Assembly (NCBI GenBank): GCA_038233075.1
Contig: JBBSMQ010000001.1
Span: 62,001 to 126,000 of the forward strand
Length of the DNA stretch: 64,000 nt
Direction: 5' to 3'
DNA from: Iamia sp038233075
GTDB taxonomy: Bacteria; Actinomycetota; Acidimicrobiia; Acidimicrobiales; Iamiaceae
Positions 52,413-61,537 of the stretch are shown one piece after another; the first letter of the stretch is position 1, and every line of letters starts with the position of its first letter. The notes below the pieces were generated by a model that searched no databases, was not told where the DNA came from, and saw only the letters and a program-made list of their open reading frames with translations. A program made the translations under genes and the position numbers.

Positions 52413-52915
52413 GGGTCCTCCGGTGCAACCCGGTCGGAGTTGGACTCCTTGTAGTCCTCGGTGTGCTTGATCACGATGCGGTCGGAGCGGAACTGTCCGT
52501 CAGGGGCGAAGCTCCCCTCCAGCACCGACGGCGTGCCCGCCCCGAACAGCGGCGGCGGCTCGACGCCGGCGTAGCGCACGTCGACCGACTCGCCGCCGAA
52601 GGCGAGGGTGAACGTGAGCACCTCGTCGTCGACCTGGTCGGGCTGGTCCACGACGGTGCCCTGGATGCGGATGCGTCGGTCTCCGAGGTCGGGCCGCTCG
52701 GCCACCGCCTCGTCGACGTTGTAGTAGTACAGCGAGGCGCCGTCGAGCTGGCGGATCAGCACGAAGCCGATGGCGCCCAACAGACCGACGATCACCAGGC
52801 CGCCGACCCAGGCGCGGGCCGGGGAACGACGGGGGCGGGCCGGAGCGGCGTCCTCGGGCCCGGTGCGGGGACTGAGGTCGAGGTCGGGGCCTGTTCCGGG
52901 GTCGTTCACATCCAC
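52409..52915 (-). CDS. ccmE: Heme chaperone CcmE
   Basis: Carries heme covalently to CcmF. The 168-residue protein has one membrane helix (GGLVIVGLLGAIGFVLIRQL, about 38-57) and an OB-fold outer domain (RRIRIQGTVVDQPDQVDDEV, VDVRYAGVEPPPLF). The heme-attaching His is in IVIKHTEDYKES, which keeps the HxxxY of the family (E. coli HDENY). So it is the classical His-type CcmE rather than the Cys variant. Confidence 0.93.
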   Translation of the reverse strand: MDVNDPGTGPDLDLSPRTGPEDAAPARPRRSPARAWVGGLVIVGLLGAIGFVLIRQLDGASLYYYNVDEAVAERPDLGDRRIRIQGTVVDQPDQVDDEVLTFTLAFGGESVDVRYAGVEPPPLFGAGTPSVLEGSFAPDGQFRSDRIVIKHTEDYKESNSDRVAPEDP

Positions 52916-53049
52916 CGGCGTCGGTCCTCCGGCACCTGACGGGCCAGACGGCGCCCGCGCTGGGCGCTGCGCACCGCCAGGGCACCGACCGAGCCGAACA
53001 CCACCACCCAGGCCACGGTGACCGACCCCCAGGCCGACAGGGCGAGCAT
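52906..53049 (-). CDS. ccmD: CcmD-like small heme exporter subunit
   Basis: A 47-residue protein: one membrane helix (WGSVTVAWVVVFGSVGALAV) followed by a basic tail (RSAQRGRRLARQVPEDRRRW). Size, topology and location between ccmC and ccmE are those of CcmD, which connects the exporter to CcmE. ATG 53049 overlaps the ccmC stop and its own end overlaps ccmE by ten bases. Confidence 0.8.
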   Translation of the reverse strand: MLALSAWGSVTVAWVVVFGSVGALAVRSAQRGRRLARQVPEDRRRWM

Positions 53050-53840
53050 CACGACGAGACCTCCGTGGGCGCAGGGCCGGCCGGCGGCACCACGGCCTCG
53101 GCCCGGCGCTCGGCCAGGGCCACGTCGAGGCCCAGGTCCTCGACCCGGTTCTCCAGCCACAGCACCCGGAAGCGGTGCAGCAGGAGCCAGGCGTAGAGAG
53201 CGAGGAAGACGGTCATGCCGAGCATGAGGCTGAAGAGCATGGTGCCCTCGATCTGCGGATCGAGGCGGCTGATGGTCGGACCCTGGTGGAGGGTGCGCCA
53301 CCAGGTGGTGGCGTAGTGGCAGACGACGGTGGCGGGACCGAGGAGAATGCCGACGACGGCCGCCAGGCGGGACCGACGGTCGCGCTCGAGCGGCAGGCGG
53401 CGCACCGCGAGGTAGCCGAGCACCAGGAAGAACAGCACCGCAGTGGTGGTGAGCCGGGCGTCCTGCCACTCCCAGTAGGTGCCCCAGGTCGGCTCGCCCC
53501 ACAGGGCGCCGGTGACGAGGGTGGCGAAGAGCAGCACCGCGCCCAGCTCGGCCGAGGCGTGGGCCACCAGGTCCCACCACTCGGAGCGCCGGACGAGGTA
53601 GCCGATGCTGCCGGCCACGGTGACGAAGAAGGCCAGGAAGGCAACGATGGCGGTGGGCACGTGGACGTACATGATGCGGACCACCTCGCCCTGGCCGGTC
53701 GGCGCGCCGTTGGCGTCGACCCCGACCGACGAGCCGTCGGGACCCGAGATCACCAGACCGAACAGCACCAGGAGCGCGAGCCCGACGAGGCTCGCGACAC
53801 CCAGCACCCGGGTGGCCTTGGAGGCGGTGGTCTCGTCCAT
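53049..53840 (-). CDS. ccmC: Heme exporter/loader CcmC
   Basis: Loads heme onto CcmE. A 263-residue protein with six membrane helices. MYVHVPTAIVAFLAFFVTVA carries the first conserved His, GTYWEWQDARLTTTAVLFF is the WWD-type (heme-handling) motif, and VVCHYATTWWRTLHQGPTIS the second His region. A 40-residue cytoplasmic tail (RVEDLGLDVALAERRAEAVV) is longer than in proteobacterial CcmC. First gene of the operon; ccmA and ccmB are not upstream. Confidence 0.94.
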   Translation of the reverse strand: MDETTASKATRVLGVASLVGLALLVLFGLVISGPDGSSVGVDANGAPTGQGEVVRIMYVHVPTAIVAFLAFFVTVAGSIGYLVRRSEWWDLVAHASAELGAVLLFATLVTGALWGEPTWGTYWEWQDARLTTTAVLFFLVLGYLAVRRLPLERDRRSRLAAVVGILLGPATVVCHYATTWWRTLHQGPTISRLDPQIEGTMLFSLMLGMTVFLALYAWLLLHRFRVLWLENRVEDLGLDVALAERRAEAVVPPAGPAPTEVSS

Positions 53841-53957
53841 GCGCGCTACCAGCGCACCCTACGACCCACCCCCCTGGCAAGTCGCGCCGGCGCGGCGCCG
53901 TCGGCGCGCTGGTGGGGACACGTGGCCCCGCCCCTCCGACGAGCAGTCGGGTGCCCA

Positions 53958-54605
53958 TCAGGCGTCGAGGGTGGGGCCGCAGGTGCGGGTGGTCTCGCCC
54001 GCGATGGCGGCCACCTCCACGACGACATCCGCGCTGCCGGCGACCGGGGTGCGGGCCTCCGGCGCCAGGGCGGCGTCCGCGAAGGCGTCGACGCAGAGCC
54101 GGTAGCCGGTGACCTCCACCGGCGCGCCGGACGGGTCGACCAGCGCCTCCGGCGGGGGCGGGGCATCGGTCGCGTCCAGCTCGAGCCTCTCGCCGGCGGC
54201 GACGGGCCGGAAGGTGAAGGCCGGGTCGAGACCTTCGACATCGACGGGAGCCGGCGGGAGGACCCAGCCCAGGTCGACGAGGCCGCCCCCTGCGGCAGCC
54301 GGGAGGAGCCGGGCCCGGGTCGCGCCGGCCCGACCGACGGGGACCCAGATCCGCTCGCGGCCGGCGTTGGTCACCGTCACCCGCCCGACCAGGTCGCTCC
54401 CGGCCCGCTCGAGGGTGCCCCCCACCCCGATGTTCGGGCGGGCCCCGGGCGGGTCCGACGTGGAGGTGGCGGGCGCGGTCGCGGTCGGGTCCTCCGGGGC
54501 CGGGGGCCCACCGCCACACGCTACCAGGACCGCCAGCACCACCAGCCCGAGGGCCCGGACCCCATGGCGGGGCCGAGGGGCGCGGGCCGGAACGGTGGTC
54601 TCCAC
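53958..54605 (-). CDS. Putative lipoprotein (215 aa)
   Basis: An N-terminal signal (GVRALGLVVLAVLVACGGG, lipobox LVAC, Cys about 30) and a mature beta-rich domain (RAGSDLVGRVTVTNAGRERI, YRLCVDAFADAALAPEA) that may be an immunoglobulin-like or DUF-type fold. Two Cys (RLCVDAF, RTCGPTLD) could form a disulfide. It lies 117 bp upstream of ccmC on the same strand, and could be in the same transcript, but the family is unknown. Confidence 0.75.
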   Translation of the reverse strand: METTVPARAPRPRHGVRALGLVVLAVLVACGGGPPAPEDPTATAPATSTSDPPGARPNIGVGGTLERAGSDLVGRVTVTNAGRERIWVPVGRAGATRARLLPAAAGGGLVDLGWVLPPAPVDVEGLDPAFTFRPVAAGERLELDATDAPPPPEALVDPSGAPVEVTGYRLCVDAFADAALAPEARTPVAGSADVVVEVAAIAGETTRTCGPTLDA

Positions 54606-54718
54606 CTCTCCATGGTGACCGACGACCGGTCACCGCCTCGGGTCGGTGGGCCGCGGCGGCATGGGGGCACTCCGGCGCGACAGCCGGTGGCGAGTCGACG
54701 GCCGCCCGAGGGGACGCG

Positions 54719-55500
54719 TCAGGTCCCCGACGGGACTCGGCGGCGGGCCCGGGTCACGAGGACGTTGAAGAGGTTGGGGTCCTCGAGGAACCGCAGCCCC
54801 TCGCCGTCGGAGCCCACAGCGAGCGACAGCACCATGACGTCGCGCTCGTCGCCCTGGAAGGAGTGCACCGTCCCGACCCGGAGGCGGACCCGCTCGATCT
54901 CCTCGGCCGTCCAGCGCTCACGGATCTGCTCGGTGATGGCCTCGGCCTGGGCCCGGAAGGGCGAGGCCACGCCGATGGTCAGCGATCGGCCTCCCGGCTC
55001 GGTCCTCTCGACCTCTTTCGCCAGCAGCGCGAGCACGGCGTCGACCTCGGCCGGGCTGGTGGCCTCGTCTTGCTTGCCATCCACCACCCGGACCTCGATG
55101 CAGTCCGCGGTCTCGGTGGCCGGGTGCCGGGTGGCGACGTGCAGCCTCCCGGCCGTAGAAGCGCCGGGCCGAGAACCCGATCAGGTGGGGCGGGCCCCGG
55201 AAGTGCTCGTCGAGCAGGGTCACCGGCGACGCGCCCGCGGCCAGGTCGAAGGCGCTGACGCGGCGCACGTCGACCCGGTCGCCCAGGGCGTCGAGGTCGT
55301 GGCGCACCACCGCGTCCTGCACCTCCCGGTCGGCGACGAAGGACACGAACCGCAGCTGGTGGGGATCGCCCATGACCACGGCGCGACGGGACCGGAGGAG
55401 CGCGACGGCGGCCGCGGGCTGGTCGATCTGGGACGCCTCGTCCAGCACCACGAGATCGAACATCCCGGGCCGGGCCGGGAGGAGCTGTCCGCCACCTGAC
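54719..55500 (-). pseudogene. Superfamily I (Dna2/UPF1-like) helicase fragment with frameshift
   Basis: Two adjacent frames give the C-terminal half of an AAA/UvrD-like helicase. Frame one: GMFDLVVLDEASQIDQPAAA (motif II, DEAS), VVMGDPHQLRFVSFVADREV (motif III) and LLDEHFRGPPHLIGFSARRF (motif IV). After about 55150 the next frame gives RLHVATRHPATETADCIEVR, VGTVHSFQGDERDVMVLSLA (motif V) and NLFNVLVTRARRR (motif VI). The Walker A part is missing, the C-terminus stops right after motif VI, and one extra base near 55148-55153 breaks the frame. Confidence 0.75.
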
Positions 55501-55640
55501 CCATCGCCGTGCGAGCCTACGGCGGCCCCACGACGCGGTCGCGCCGGGGGCGGGTCGGGGTCTGGGGGCCTACGACCTGCGCGGATAGGACCGGGTCGCG
55601 CCGGAGGCTTCTCCTCGGCTGCGCCTCGGAGGGGGCCCGC

Positions 55641-55675
55641 GCTCGCTGGGTCGCCTCGCCTAGCGGCTCGTCTCC
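55641..55675 (+). repeat. 35-bp dispersed repeat, copy 2
   Basis: Matches 33411-33445 at 32 of 35 bases. It abuts the metY stop codon (55676-55678) with no gap, and sits at the end of a 170-bp GC-rich stretch (55501-55675) that cuts off the helicase fragment's N-terminus. Confidence 0.75.
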
Positions 55676-56992
55676 TTACTTGGCGGCGGTGAAGCCGGCC
55701 TCGAGATCGGCCAGGATGTCGTCGATCGACTCCAGGCCGACCGACAGGCGCACCAGGCCGGGAGCGACGCCGCTCGCGGTCTGCTCCACCTCGGTGAGCT
55801 GGGAGTGGGTCGTCGAGCCCGGGTGGATGGCCAGGCTGCGGACGTCGCCGATGTTGGCCACGTGGCTGTGGAGGGTGAGGCCCTCGACGAAGCGCTGTCC
55901 GGCCTCCTTGCCCCCCACGATGTGGAAGGCCGGCACCGAACCGAAGCCACGCCCGCCGCTCAGCTGCTTGCCCCGGTCGTGCCAGCGCGAGTCAGCCCGC
56001 GAGGCGTGCTGCACGCCTTCGACCTGGTCGTGGCCGGCCAGGAACTCCACGACCTTGTGGGCGTTCTCGTTGTGGCGTTCCATGCGGAGGCTCAGGGTCT
56101 CGAGACCCTGGAGCAGCAGGAAGGAGTTGAACGGGCTGATGGCGGGACCGAGGTCGCGCAGCATCTGGACCCGGGCCTTCAGGATGAAGGCACCGGGGCC
56201 GAGGGCGGGCCAGTACTGGAGGCCGTGATAGCTGGGGTCGGGCTCGGTGAACTGCGGGTAGCGATCGGCATGGGCCCCGAAATCGAAGCTGCCGGCGTCG
56301 GCGATGATGCCGCCGATGGAGGTGCCGTGACCACCGATGAACTTGGTGGCCGAGTGGACGATGATGTCGGCGCCGTGCTCGAAGGGGCGGATGAGCCAGG
56401 GGGTGGCCACGGTGTTGTCGACGATGAGGGGAACGCCGGCCTCGTGGGCGACGTCGGAGACGCCCTTGATGTCGAGGACGTCGTTGCGGGGGTTGCCGAT
56501 GCTCTCGGCGTAGAACGCCTTGGTGTTGGGCCGCACCGCGGCCCGCCAGGCGTCGAGGTCGTCGGGGTCGTCGACGAAGCTGGCCTCGATGCCCATCTTG
56601 GGCATCGTGTGGTGCAGCAGGTTGTAGGTGCCGCCGTACAGGGCGGCCGAGCTGACCACGTGGCTGCCGGCCTCGGCCAGGTTGAGGATGGACAGGGTCG
56701 ACGCGGCCTGGCCCGAGGCCACGGCCAGGGCACCGGGGATGCCGAGGGCGGTGTCGGGCGCGCCCTCGAGCGAGGCCACCCGGGCCTCCACCACCGCCTG
56801 GGTCGGGTTCATGATCCGCGTGTAGATGTTGCCGACCTCGGTGAGGCCGAAGAGGTTGGCGGCGTGGGCCGTGTCGCGGAACTGGTACGAGGTGGTCTGG
56901 TAGATCGGCGCGGCACGCGACCCGGTGTCGGTGTCGGGCGCCTGGCCGGCGTGGATCTGACGGGTGTCGAAGCCCCAGCTGTCGTTGCTCAT
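55676..56992 (-). CDS. metY: O-acetylhomoserine sulfhydrylase / aminocarboxypropyltransferase
   Basis: A PLP enzyme of the Cys/Met metabolism family, 438 residues, making homocysteine from O-acetylhomoserine and sulfide (methionine synthesis). DTRQIHAGQAPDTDTGSRA and PIYQTTSYQFRDTAHAANLF are the family's start, LSILNLAEAGSHVVSSAALY and GTYNLLHHTMPKMGI bind the phosphate, and the PLP lysine is in IVHSATKFIGGHGTSIGG. ADSRWHDRGKQLSGGRGFGS is typical of the longer MetY type, as against MetB/MetZ. hom at 14.4 kb provides the pathway's homoserine. Confidence 0.94.
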   Translation of the reverse strand: MSNDSWGFDTRQIHAGQAPDTDTGSRAAPIYQTTSYQFRDTAHAANLFGLTEVGNIYTRIMNPTQAVVEARVASLEGAPDTALGIPGALAVASGQAASTLSILNLAEAGSHVVSSAALYGGTYNLLHHTMPKMGIEASFVDDPDDLDAWRAAVRPNTKAFYAESIGNPRNDVLDIKGVSDVAHEAGVPLIVDNTVATPWLIRPFEHGADIIVHSATKFIGGHGTSIGGIIADAGSFDFGAHADRYPQFTEPDPSYHGLQYWPALGPGAFILKARVQMLRDLGPAISPFNSFLLLQGLETLSLRMERHNENAHKVVEFLAGHDQVEGVQHASRADSRWHDRGKQLSGGRGFGSVPAFHIVGGKEAGQRFVEGLTLHSHVANIGDVRSLAIHPGSTTHSQLTEVEQTASGVAPGLVRLSVGLESIDDILADLEAGFTAAK

Positions 56993-57060
56993 GGGCCCGA
57001 CCCTAGGCGGCCGAGGGTCGAGTGCTCACCGGAACACCCGGACGGCCGACAGATCTGGGT

Positions 57061-57156
57061 GTGGCTGGCTCGAAGCTGCAGGGCAGCACGGCTCGCCCGC
57101 TCAAGCAGTCCGGCCCCGACAAGGTCGTCCTCCACCTCCTCGCCGCCGAGGGCTGA
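57061..57156 (+). other. Short coding-like remnant
   Basis: A 31-codon frame (VAGSKLQGSTARPLKQSGPD then KVVLHLLAAEG) ending in TGA at 57154-57156. It has strong actinobacterial codon bias and no start context; the look of a lost gene's C-terminus. No family assigned. Confidence 0.3.
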
Positions 57157-57185
57157 GAAGGCGAGGCGGTGCGGTCGGCTCGCCC

Positions 57186-57752
57186 TCAGCTCGCGGAGAT
57201 GAGGTCGCCGATGGCGAGGGCCGAGTCGGAGTACGGGAGCGAGACCTCGTCGCCGGCTCGCAGCTCGCGTCGGAGGCGGTAGCCATCGGGCGTCGGCTCG
57301 GTGTGGACGTAGAGCACGTCCCGGGTGACGACCCAGTAGAGCGGGAACCCGGACGATCCGTACAGGCGAGCCTTGGTGGTGAGATCGAAGGTCACGGTCT
57401 CGTCGGAGACCTCGACCACGAGCAGGACGTCGGCCGGAGCCCACTCCGACAGGCGCGGCGCCACCCTGTCCACGGGCTCCGCATCCTTGAGCCGCACCCA
57501 GCAGTCCGGGTCGGGCAGAGAGCCTGCGGCGGGGAGGGTCGACTGGGTGACCGTCACGGAGGGAGCAGCCAGGGCCGTGATGACCCTCACCGTGGCCGGA
57601 CCGTGCCAGTCGCCGATCACCACCGGGATCACCTCGCCTTCGATGAACTCGACCCGGGAGTCGAAGGCACCGGCGTCCCATGCCCGCAGGAAGCCCTCGC
57701 GGTTCCAGCGGTGGGCGAGGCCGGCATCGGTCACGACATCCAGGCTACCCAC
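57186..57752 (-). CDS. Uma2-family (DUF820) endonuclease-like protein
   Basis: A 188-residue PD-(D/E)xK-fold protein. Catalytic residues fit RVEFIEGEVIPVVIGDW, then PDCWVRLKD and ADVLLVVEVSDETVTFDLTT with KARLYGSSGFPLYWVV (D, E-x-S, then K). Uma2 genes are abundant in cyanobacteria and present in Actinobacteria; their role is unclear and many travel with mobile DNA. It sits immediately upstream of the direct repeats around the ilvC terminator region. Confidence 0.85.
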   Translation of the reverse strand: MGSLDVVTDAGLAHRWNREGFLRAWDAGAFDSRVEFIEGEVIPVVIGDWHGPATVRVITALAAPSVTVTQSTLPAAGSLPDPDCWVRLKDAEPVDRVAPRLSEWAPADVLLVVEVSDETVTFDLTTKARLYGSSGFPLYWVVTRDVLYVHTEPTPDGYRLRRELRAGDEVSLPYSDSALAIGDLISAS

Positions 57753-57866
57753 GAGACCGGAGCATCTCAGTCGCCGCCATCCGGGTGGGCTGCGCAGCAG
57801 CCACCAACAGCACGGTGTCCCTCCTGTCAGGCGCCAGCCTGACGACCCCAGGGAGACCGGAGCATC

Positions 57867-57875
<9 letters not shown>
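57753..57875. repeat. 23-bp direct repeats at exact 100-bp spacing, with hairpins between
   Basis: GAGACCGGAGCATCTCAGTCGCC occurs (after trimming to its 20-base core, ACCGGAGCATCTCAGTCGCC) at 57753-57775 and 57853-57875. The second copy includes the ilvC stop codon (57867-57869). Between them are a GTCAGGC/GCCTGAC hairpin (57827-57844 region) and GGCTGC-GCA-GCAGCC. So the 3' end of ilvC is duplicated, possibly as a target-site duplication or a repeat-slippage event, and the hairpins may act as terminator. Confidence 0.75.
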
Positions 57876-58895
<1,020 letters not shown>

Positions 58896-58971
58896 CGGTG
58901 GGTGCCTTTCGTCGGTGGGAGCGAGCTCCCGGTCAGGGGCGGTCCGCCCCGGGGATCTGGTGGTGGGCTGT

Positions 58972-59556
58972 CTAGGGGGCCGGGTCGACGGCCCGGTCGC
59001 GGTCGAGCCGGGGCAGGGCGACCCGCCCCGTGCGCTGGAGCTCACGGATGCCAAAGGGTCGCAGCATCTCCTCGAAGTCGTCCACCTTGGTCGGGTGGCC
59101 CTCGAGCGAGACGGTCAGCTCCTCCTGGGTCACGGCCAGGATGCGGCCCTCGAAGATCTGCACCAGCTCGACGACCTGGCCACGGGTGTCAGGGGGGGCC
59201 GAGATGCTGGCCAGCAGCAGCTCACGCTCGACGGAGTGGCGGGGATCGAGCTCGCTGATGTCGACCACGTTGACCAGCTTGTCGAGCTGCTTGACGATCT
59301 GCTCGAGGGGGGCGGACTCGACGTCGACGACCACGGTGATGCGGCTGAAGTCCTGGTCCTCGGTGGGTGCCACCGCCAGGGAGACGATGTTGTAGGCCCG
59401 ACGGGAGAACAGGTTGGCCACCCGGGCCAGCACGCCGGCCCGGTTCTCCACCAGCACCGACAGCACGTGGTTGCGGACCTCCTGGCCCGGCACCACGTCG
59501 CGGCGGGTCACGGCCGTCCCCTCTCGCGGAGTGCCGCCGGCACTAGTGCCCACCAT
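58972..59556 (-). CDS. ilvN: Acetolactate synthase small (regulatory) subunit
   Basis: Regulatory subunit that gives valine sensitivity to IlvB. The ACT domain is HVLSVLVENRAGVLARVANL then FSRRAYNIVSLAVAPTEDQD (residues about 30-95). The second half is FEEMLRPFGIRELQRTGRVA, the typical end. ATG 59556 gives 194 residues and overlaps ilvB by 14 bases; GTG 59511 (VTRRDVVPGQEV) is an alternative with 179 residues, closer to other family members. Confidence 0.94.
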   Translation of the reverse strand: MVGTSAGGTPREGTAVTRRDVVPGQEVRNHVLSVLVENRAGVLARVANLFSRRAYNIVSLAVAPTEDQDFSRITVVVDVESAPLEQIVKQLDKLVNVVDISELDPRHSVERELLLASISAPPDTRGQVVELVQIFEGRILAVTQEELTVSLEGHPTKVDDFEEMLRPFGIRELQRTGRVALPRLDRDRAVDPAP

Positions 59557-61318
59557 CGCCGGTGCCGACCCCGTCGCCGGCCTGGAAGGGAGGCACCTGG
59601 ATGTCGTCGTTGGTCTTGCCCGACGGGACCATGGGGAAGACCTTCTCCCTGCTGTCGGTGCGGAACTCGACGACCACGGGCCGATCGTCGACCTCGTTGG
59701 CCTTGTCGATGGCGGGCTGGATCTCGTCGGGCGACTCGACCCGGAGGGCCACGCAGCCCATGGACTCGGCCCAGCGCACGTAGTCGGGGAGGTCGGGCGA
59801 CAGGTAGACCTCGGAGTAGCGCTCCTCGTAGAACATCTCCTGCCATTGGCGGACCATGCCCAGGTAGGCGTTGTTGAGGATCGCCACCTTGACGGGGATG
59901 CGCTCGGCCGACGCCGTGACCAGCTCCTGGGCCGTCATCTGGAAGCAGCCGTCGCCGTCGACGGCCCAGACCATGCGGTCGGGCCGACCCACCTTGGCGC
60001 CGATGGCGGCCGGCACCGAGAAGCCCATCGTCCCCAGGCCCCCGGAGTTGACCCAGGTGTAGGGGTGGCGGAACCGCCAGTACTGGCTGGCCCACATCTG
60101 GTGCTGGCCCACACCGCTGGCCAGGATCGTGTCCTCGGGCACGGAGTCACGCAGGTGCTCGAGGACCATCTGGGGCTTGAGGTGATCGCCGTCCTGCGGA
60201 GCCTCGTAGGCCAGCGGGTAGCGCTCCTGCCAGCCGCTGATGGTCGAGTCCCACGACGTGCGATCCGGCGCCGCCGCTCCCGCCGCCAGCTTCCGCCGCA
60301 GGGTGGCGACCAGCTCGGTGATGATCAGCCGGCAGTCACCGTGAATGGGCACATCCGGACGTCGGACCTTGCCCAGCTCGGCGGCGTCGATGTCGACGTG
60401 GATGACCTGGGCGTCGGGGGCGAAGCCATCGACCCGGCCGGTGACGCGGTCGTCGAAGCGGGCGCCCAGGGCGACGAGCAGGTCCGAGCGCTGGATGGCG
60501 GTGACGGCGGTGTAGTTGCCGTGCATGCCCGGCATCCCCAGGCACAGCGGGTGGTCGTCGGGGAAGGCGCCCCGGGCCATGAGCGTGGTGACGACCCGGA
60601 TGTCGGTGAGCTCGGCCAGCTCCCGCAGGGCCTCGGCGGCGCGAGCCTTGAGGATGCCTCCGCCCACGTAGAGCACGGGGCGGTGGGCGGCGAGGAGCAG
60701 GTCGGCGGCGGCCTCGACCGCCGCGGGGTCACCGCCGGTGGCGGGCCGGTACCCGGGCAGCGACCGGGCCACCTCCTCGTCGGTGGGCCAGGTCCAGCTG
60801 GTGGCCGACCGCGGGCTCATGGGGTCGACGATGTCCTTGGGGATGTCCACCAGCACGGGTCCGGGCCGCCCGCTGGTGGCCAGGTGGAACGCCTGGCGGA
60901 TCACCAGCGGGATGTCGTCGGCCTCGGTGACCAGGAAGTTGTGCTTGGTGACCGACTGGGTGATGCCGGTGATGTCGCACTCCTGGAAGGCATCGGTGCC
61001 GATGGCGGCGGTCGGCACCTGGCCGGTGATGCAGACCATGGGCACCGAGTCCATGTAGGCGTCGGCCAGGGGGGTGACGATGTTGGTCGCCCCCGGGCCC
61101 GAGGTCACCATGGCCACGCCCGGTCGGCCGGTGGCGTGGGCGTAGCCCTCGGCCATGTGGCCCGCGCCCTGCTCGTGGCGGACGAGGAGGGGGCGCATCG
61201 GCGAGTCCAGCACCGGGTCGTAGACGGGCAGGATGGCGCCGCCCGGCAGGCCGAAGAGCACCTCCACCCCCTCCCCCTCGAGGGCACGGATCAGCGACTG
61301 GCCTCCGTTCATGTCCAT
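59543..61318 (-). CDS. ilvB: Acetolactate synthase large (catalytic) subunit
   Basis: ThDP-dependent condensation of pyruvate to acetolactate, 591 residues. SLIRALEGEGVEVLFGLPGG is the N-terminus, the catalytic Glu is in RHEQGAGHMAEGYAHATGR, GDFGLLPQ-type FAD region is GALAAR-like VALGARFDDRVTGRVDGFAP, and the ThDP motif is WAVDGDGCFQMTAQELVTAS with ILNNAYLGMVRQWQEMFYEE. It is the first gene of ilvBNC. An upstream leader with a Leu/Val-rich peptide and an intrinsic terminator suggests attenuation. Confidence 0.96.
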   Translation of the reverse strand: MDMNGGQSLIRALEGEGVEVLFGLPGGAILPVYDPVLDSPMRPLLVRHEQGAGHMAEGYAHATGRPGVAMVTSGPGATNIVTPLADAYMDSVPMVCITGQVPTAAIGTDAFQECDITGITQSVTKHNFLVTEADDIPLVIRQAFHLATSGRPGPVLVDIPKDIVDPMSPRSATSWTWPTDEEVARSLPGYRPATGGDPAAVEAAADLLLAAHRPVLYVGGGILKARAAEALRELAELTDIRVVTTLMARGAFPDDHPLCLGMPGMHGNYTAVTAIQRSDLLVALGARFDDRVTGRVDGFAPDAQVIHVDIDAAELGKVRRPDVPIHGDCRLIITELVATLRRKLAAGAAAPDRTSWDSTISGWQERYPLAYEAPQDGDHLKPQMVLEHLRDSVPEDTILASGVGQHQMWASQYWRFRHPYTWVNSGGLGTMGFSVPAAIGAKVGRPDRMVWAVDGDGCFQMTAQELVTASAERIPVKVAILNNAYLGMVRQWQEMFYEERYSEVYLSPDLPDYVRWAESMGCVALRVESPDEIQPAIDKANEVDDRPVVVEFRTDSREKVFPMVPSGKTNDDIQVPPFQAGDGVGTGDGGH

Positions 61319-61379
61319 GGCGTCTCGTACTCCTGGTCTCGGGCGGGTGGGGTGGGTGGCGCATGCGGGGAAAACGACG

Positions 61380-61403
61380 ACGACCTCCCCGAGGGGAGGT
61401 CGT
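61380..61403 (-). terminator. Intrinsic terminator (attenuator) in the ilvB leader
   Basis: On the minus strand, ACGACCTCCCC and GGGGAGGTCGT pair perfectly over 11 bp around a two-base loop. A TTTT run follows seven bases later (61371-61374), 62 bases before ilvB. It sits inside the leader transcript, after the leader peptide's stop, so it should end transcription early unless it is prevented from forming. Confidence 0.8.
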
Positions 61404-61405
61404 GG

Positions 61406-61439
61406 GAGCGCACGCGGATGTCGCCGGCAGCGTGCGCTC
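61406..61439 (-). promoter_or_regulatory. Leader hairpin overlapping the leader peptide stop
   Basis: Arms GAGCGCACGC and GCGTGCGCTC (61430-61439 and 61406-61415) pair perfectly over 10 bp with a 14-base loop. The first arm begins at the stop codon of the leader peptide, the position of the pause hairpin (1:2) in classic amino-acid attenuators. The terminator hairpin follows after two bases. Confidence 0.75.
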
Positions 61440-61474
61440 TAGGGCCCGAGTACGAGGTGGGTGCCGAGGGACAT
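61439..61474 (-). CDS. ilvB leader peptide (11 aa, Leu/Val run)
   Basis: A short frame encoding MSLGTHLVLGP, with consecutive Leu-Val-Leu codons (CTC GTA CTC) three codons before its stop, plus one earlier Leu. Leader peptides of branched-chain operons have such runs, and ribosome stalling at Leu or Val would affect the hairpin that begins at its TAG. A GTA codon is rare in this GC-rich genome, which would favour stalling. No strong Shine-Dalgarno is seen. Confidence 0.6.
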   Translation of the reverse strand: MSLGTHLVLGP

Positions 61475-61503
61475 CAGCCGCAGTGTCGCGCGGCCGACGG
61501 GTG

Positions 61504-61537
61504 CCCGTCCACCCACGAGCCCCGTCCACCCACGAGC
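61504..61537. repeat. Perfect 17-bp tandem duplication upstream of the ilv leader
   Basis: CCCGTCCACCCACGAGC occurs twice without a gap (61504-61520, 61521-61537), about 30 bp upstream of the leader peptide start. A weaker third match (GATCCACCC) follows. It could be a regulator-binding site pair or a slippage product in the promoter region of ilvBNC. Confidence 0.85.

Noticed and set aside
50832..52454. Plus-strand 540-codon frame opposite ccmF
   Set aside because: His/Glu/Gly-rich mirror of a membrane-protein gene; typical codon-bias artefact.
53175..55499. Plus-strand 774-codon frame opposite ccmC and the helicase fragment
   Set aside because: Antisense shadow; low-complexity Gly/Glu/Arg composition, no domain, no ribosome site.
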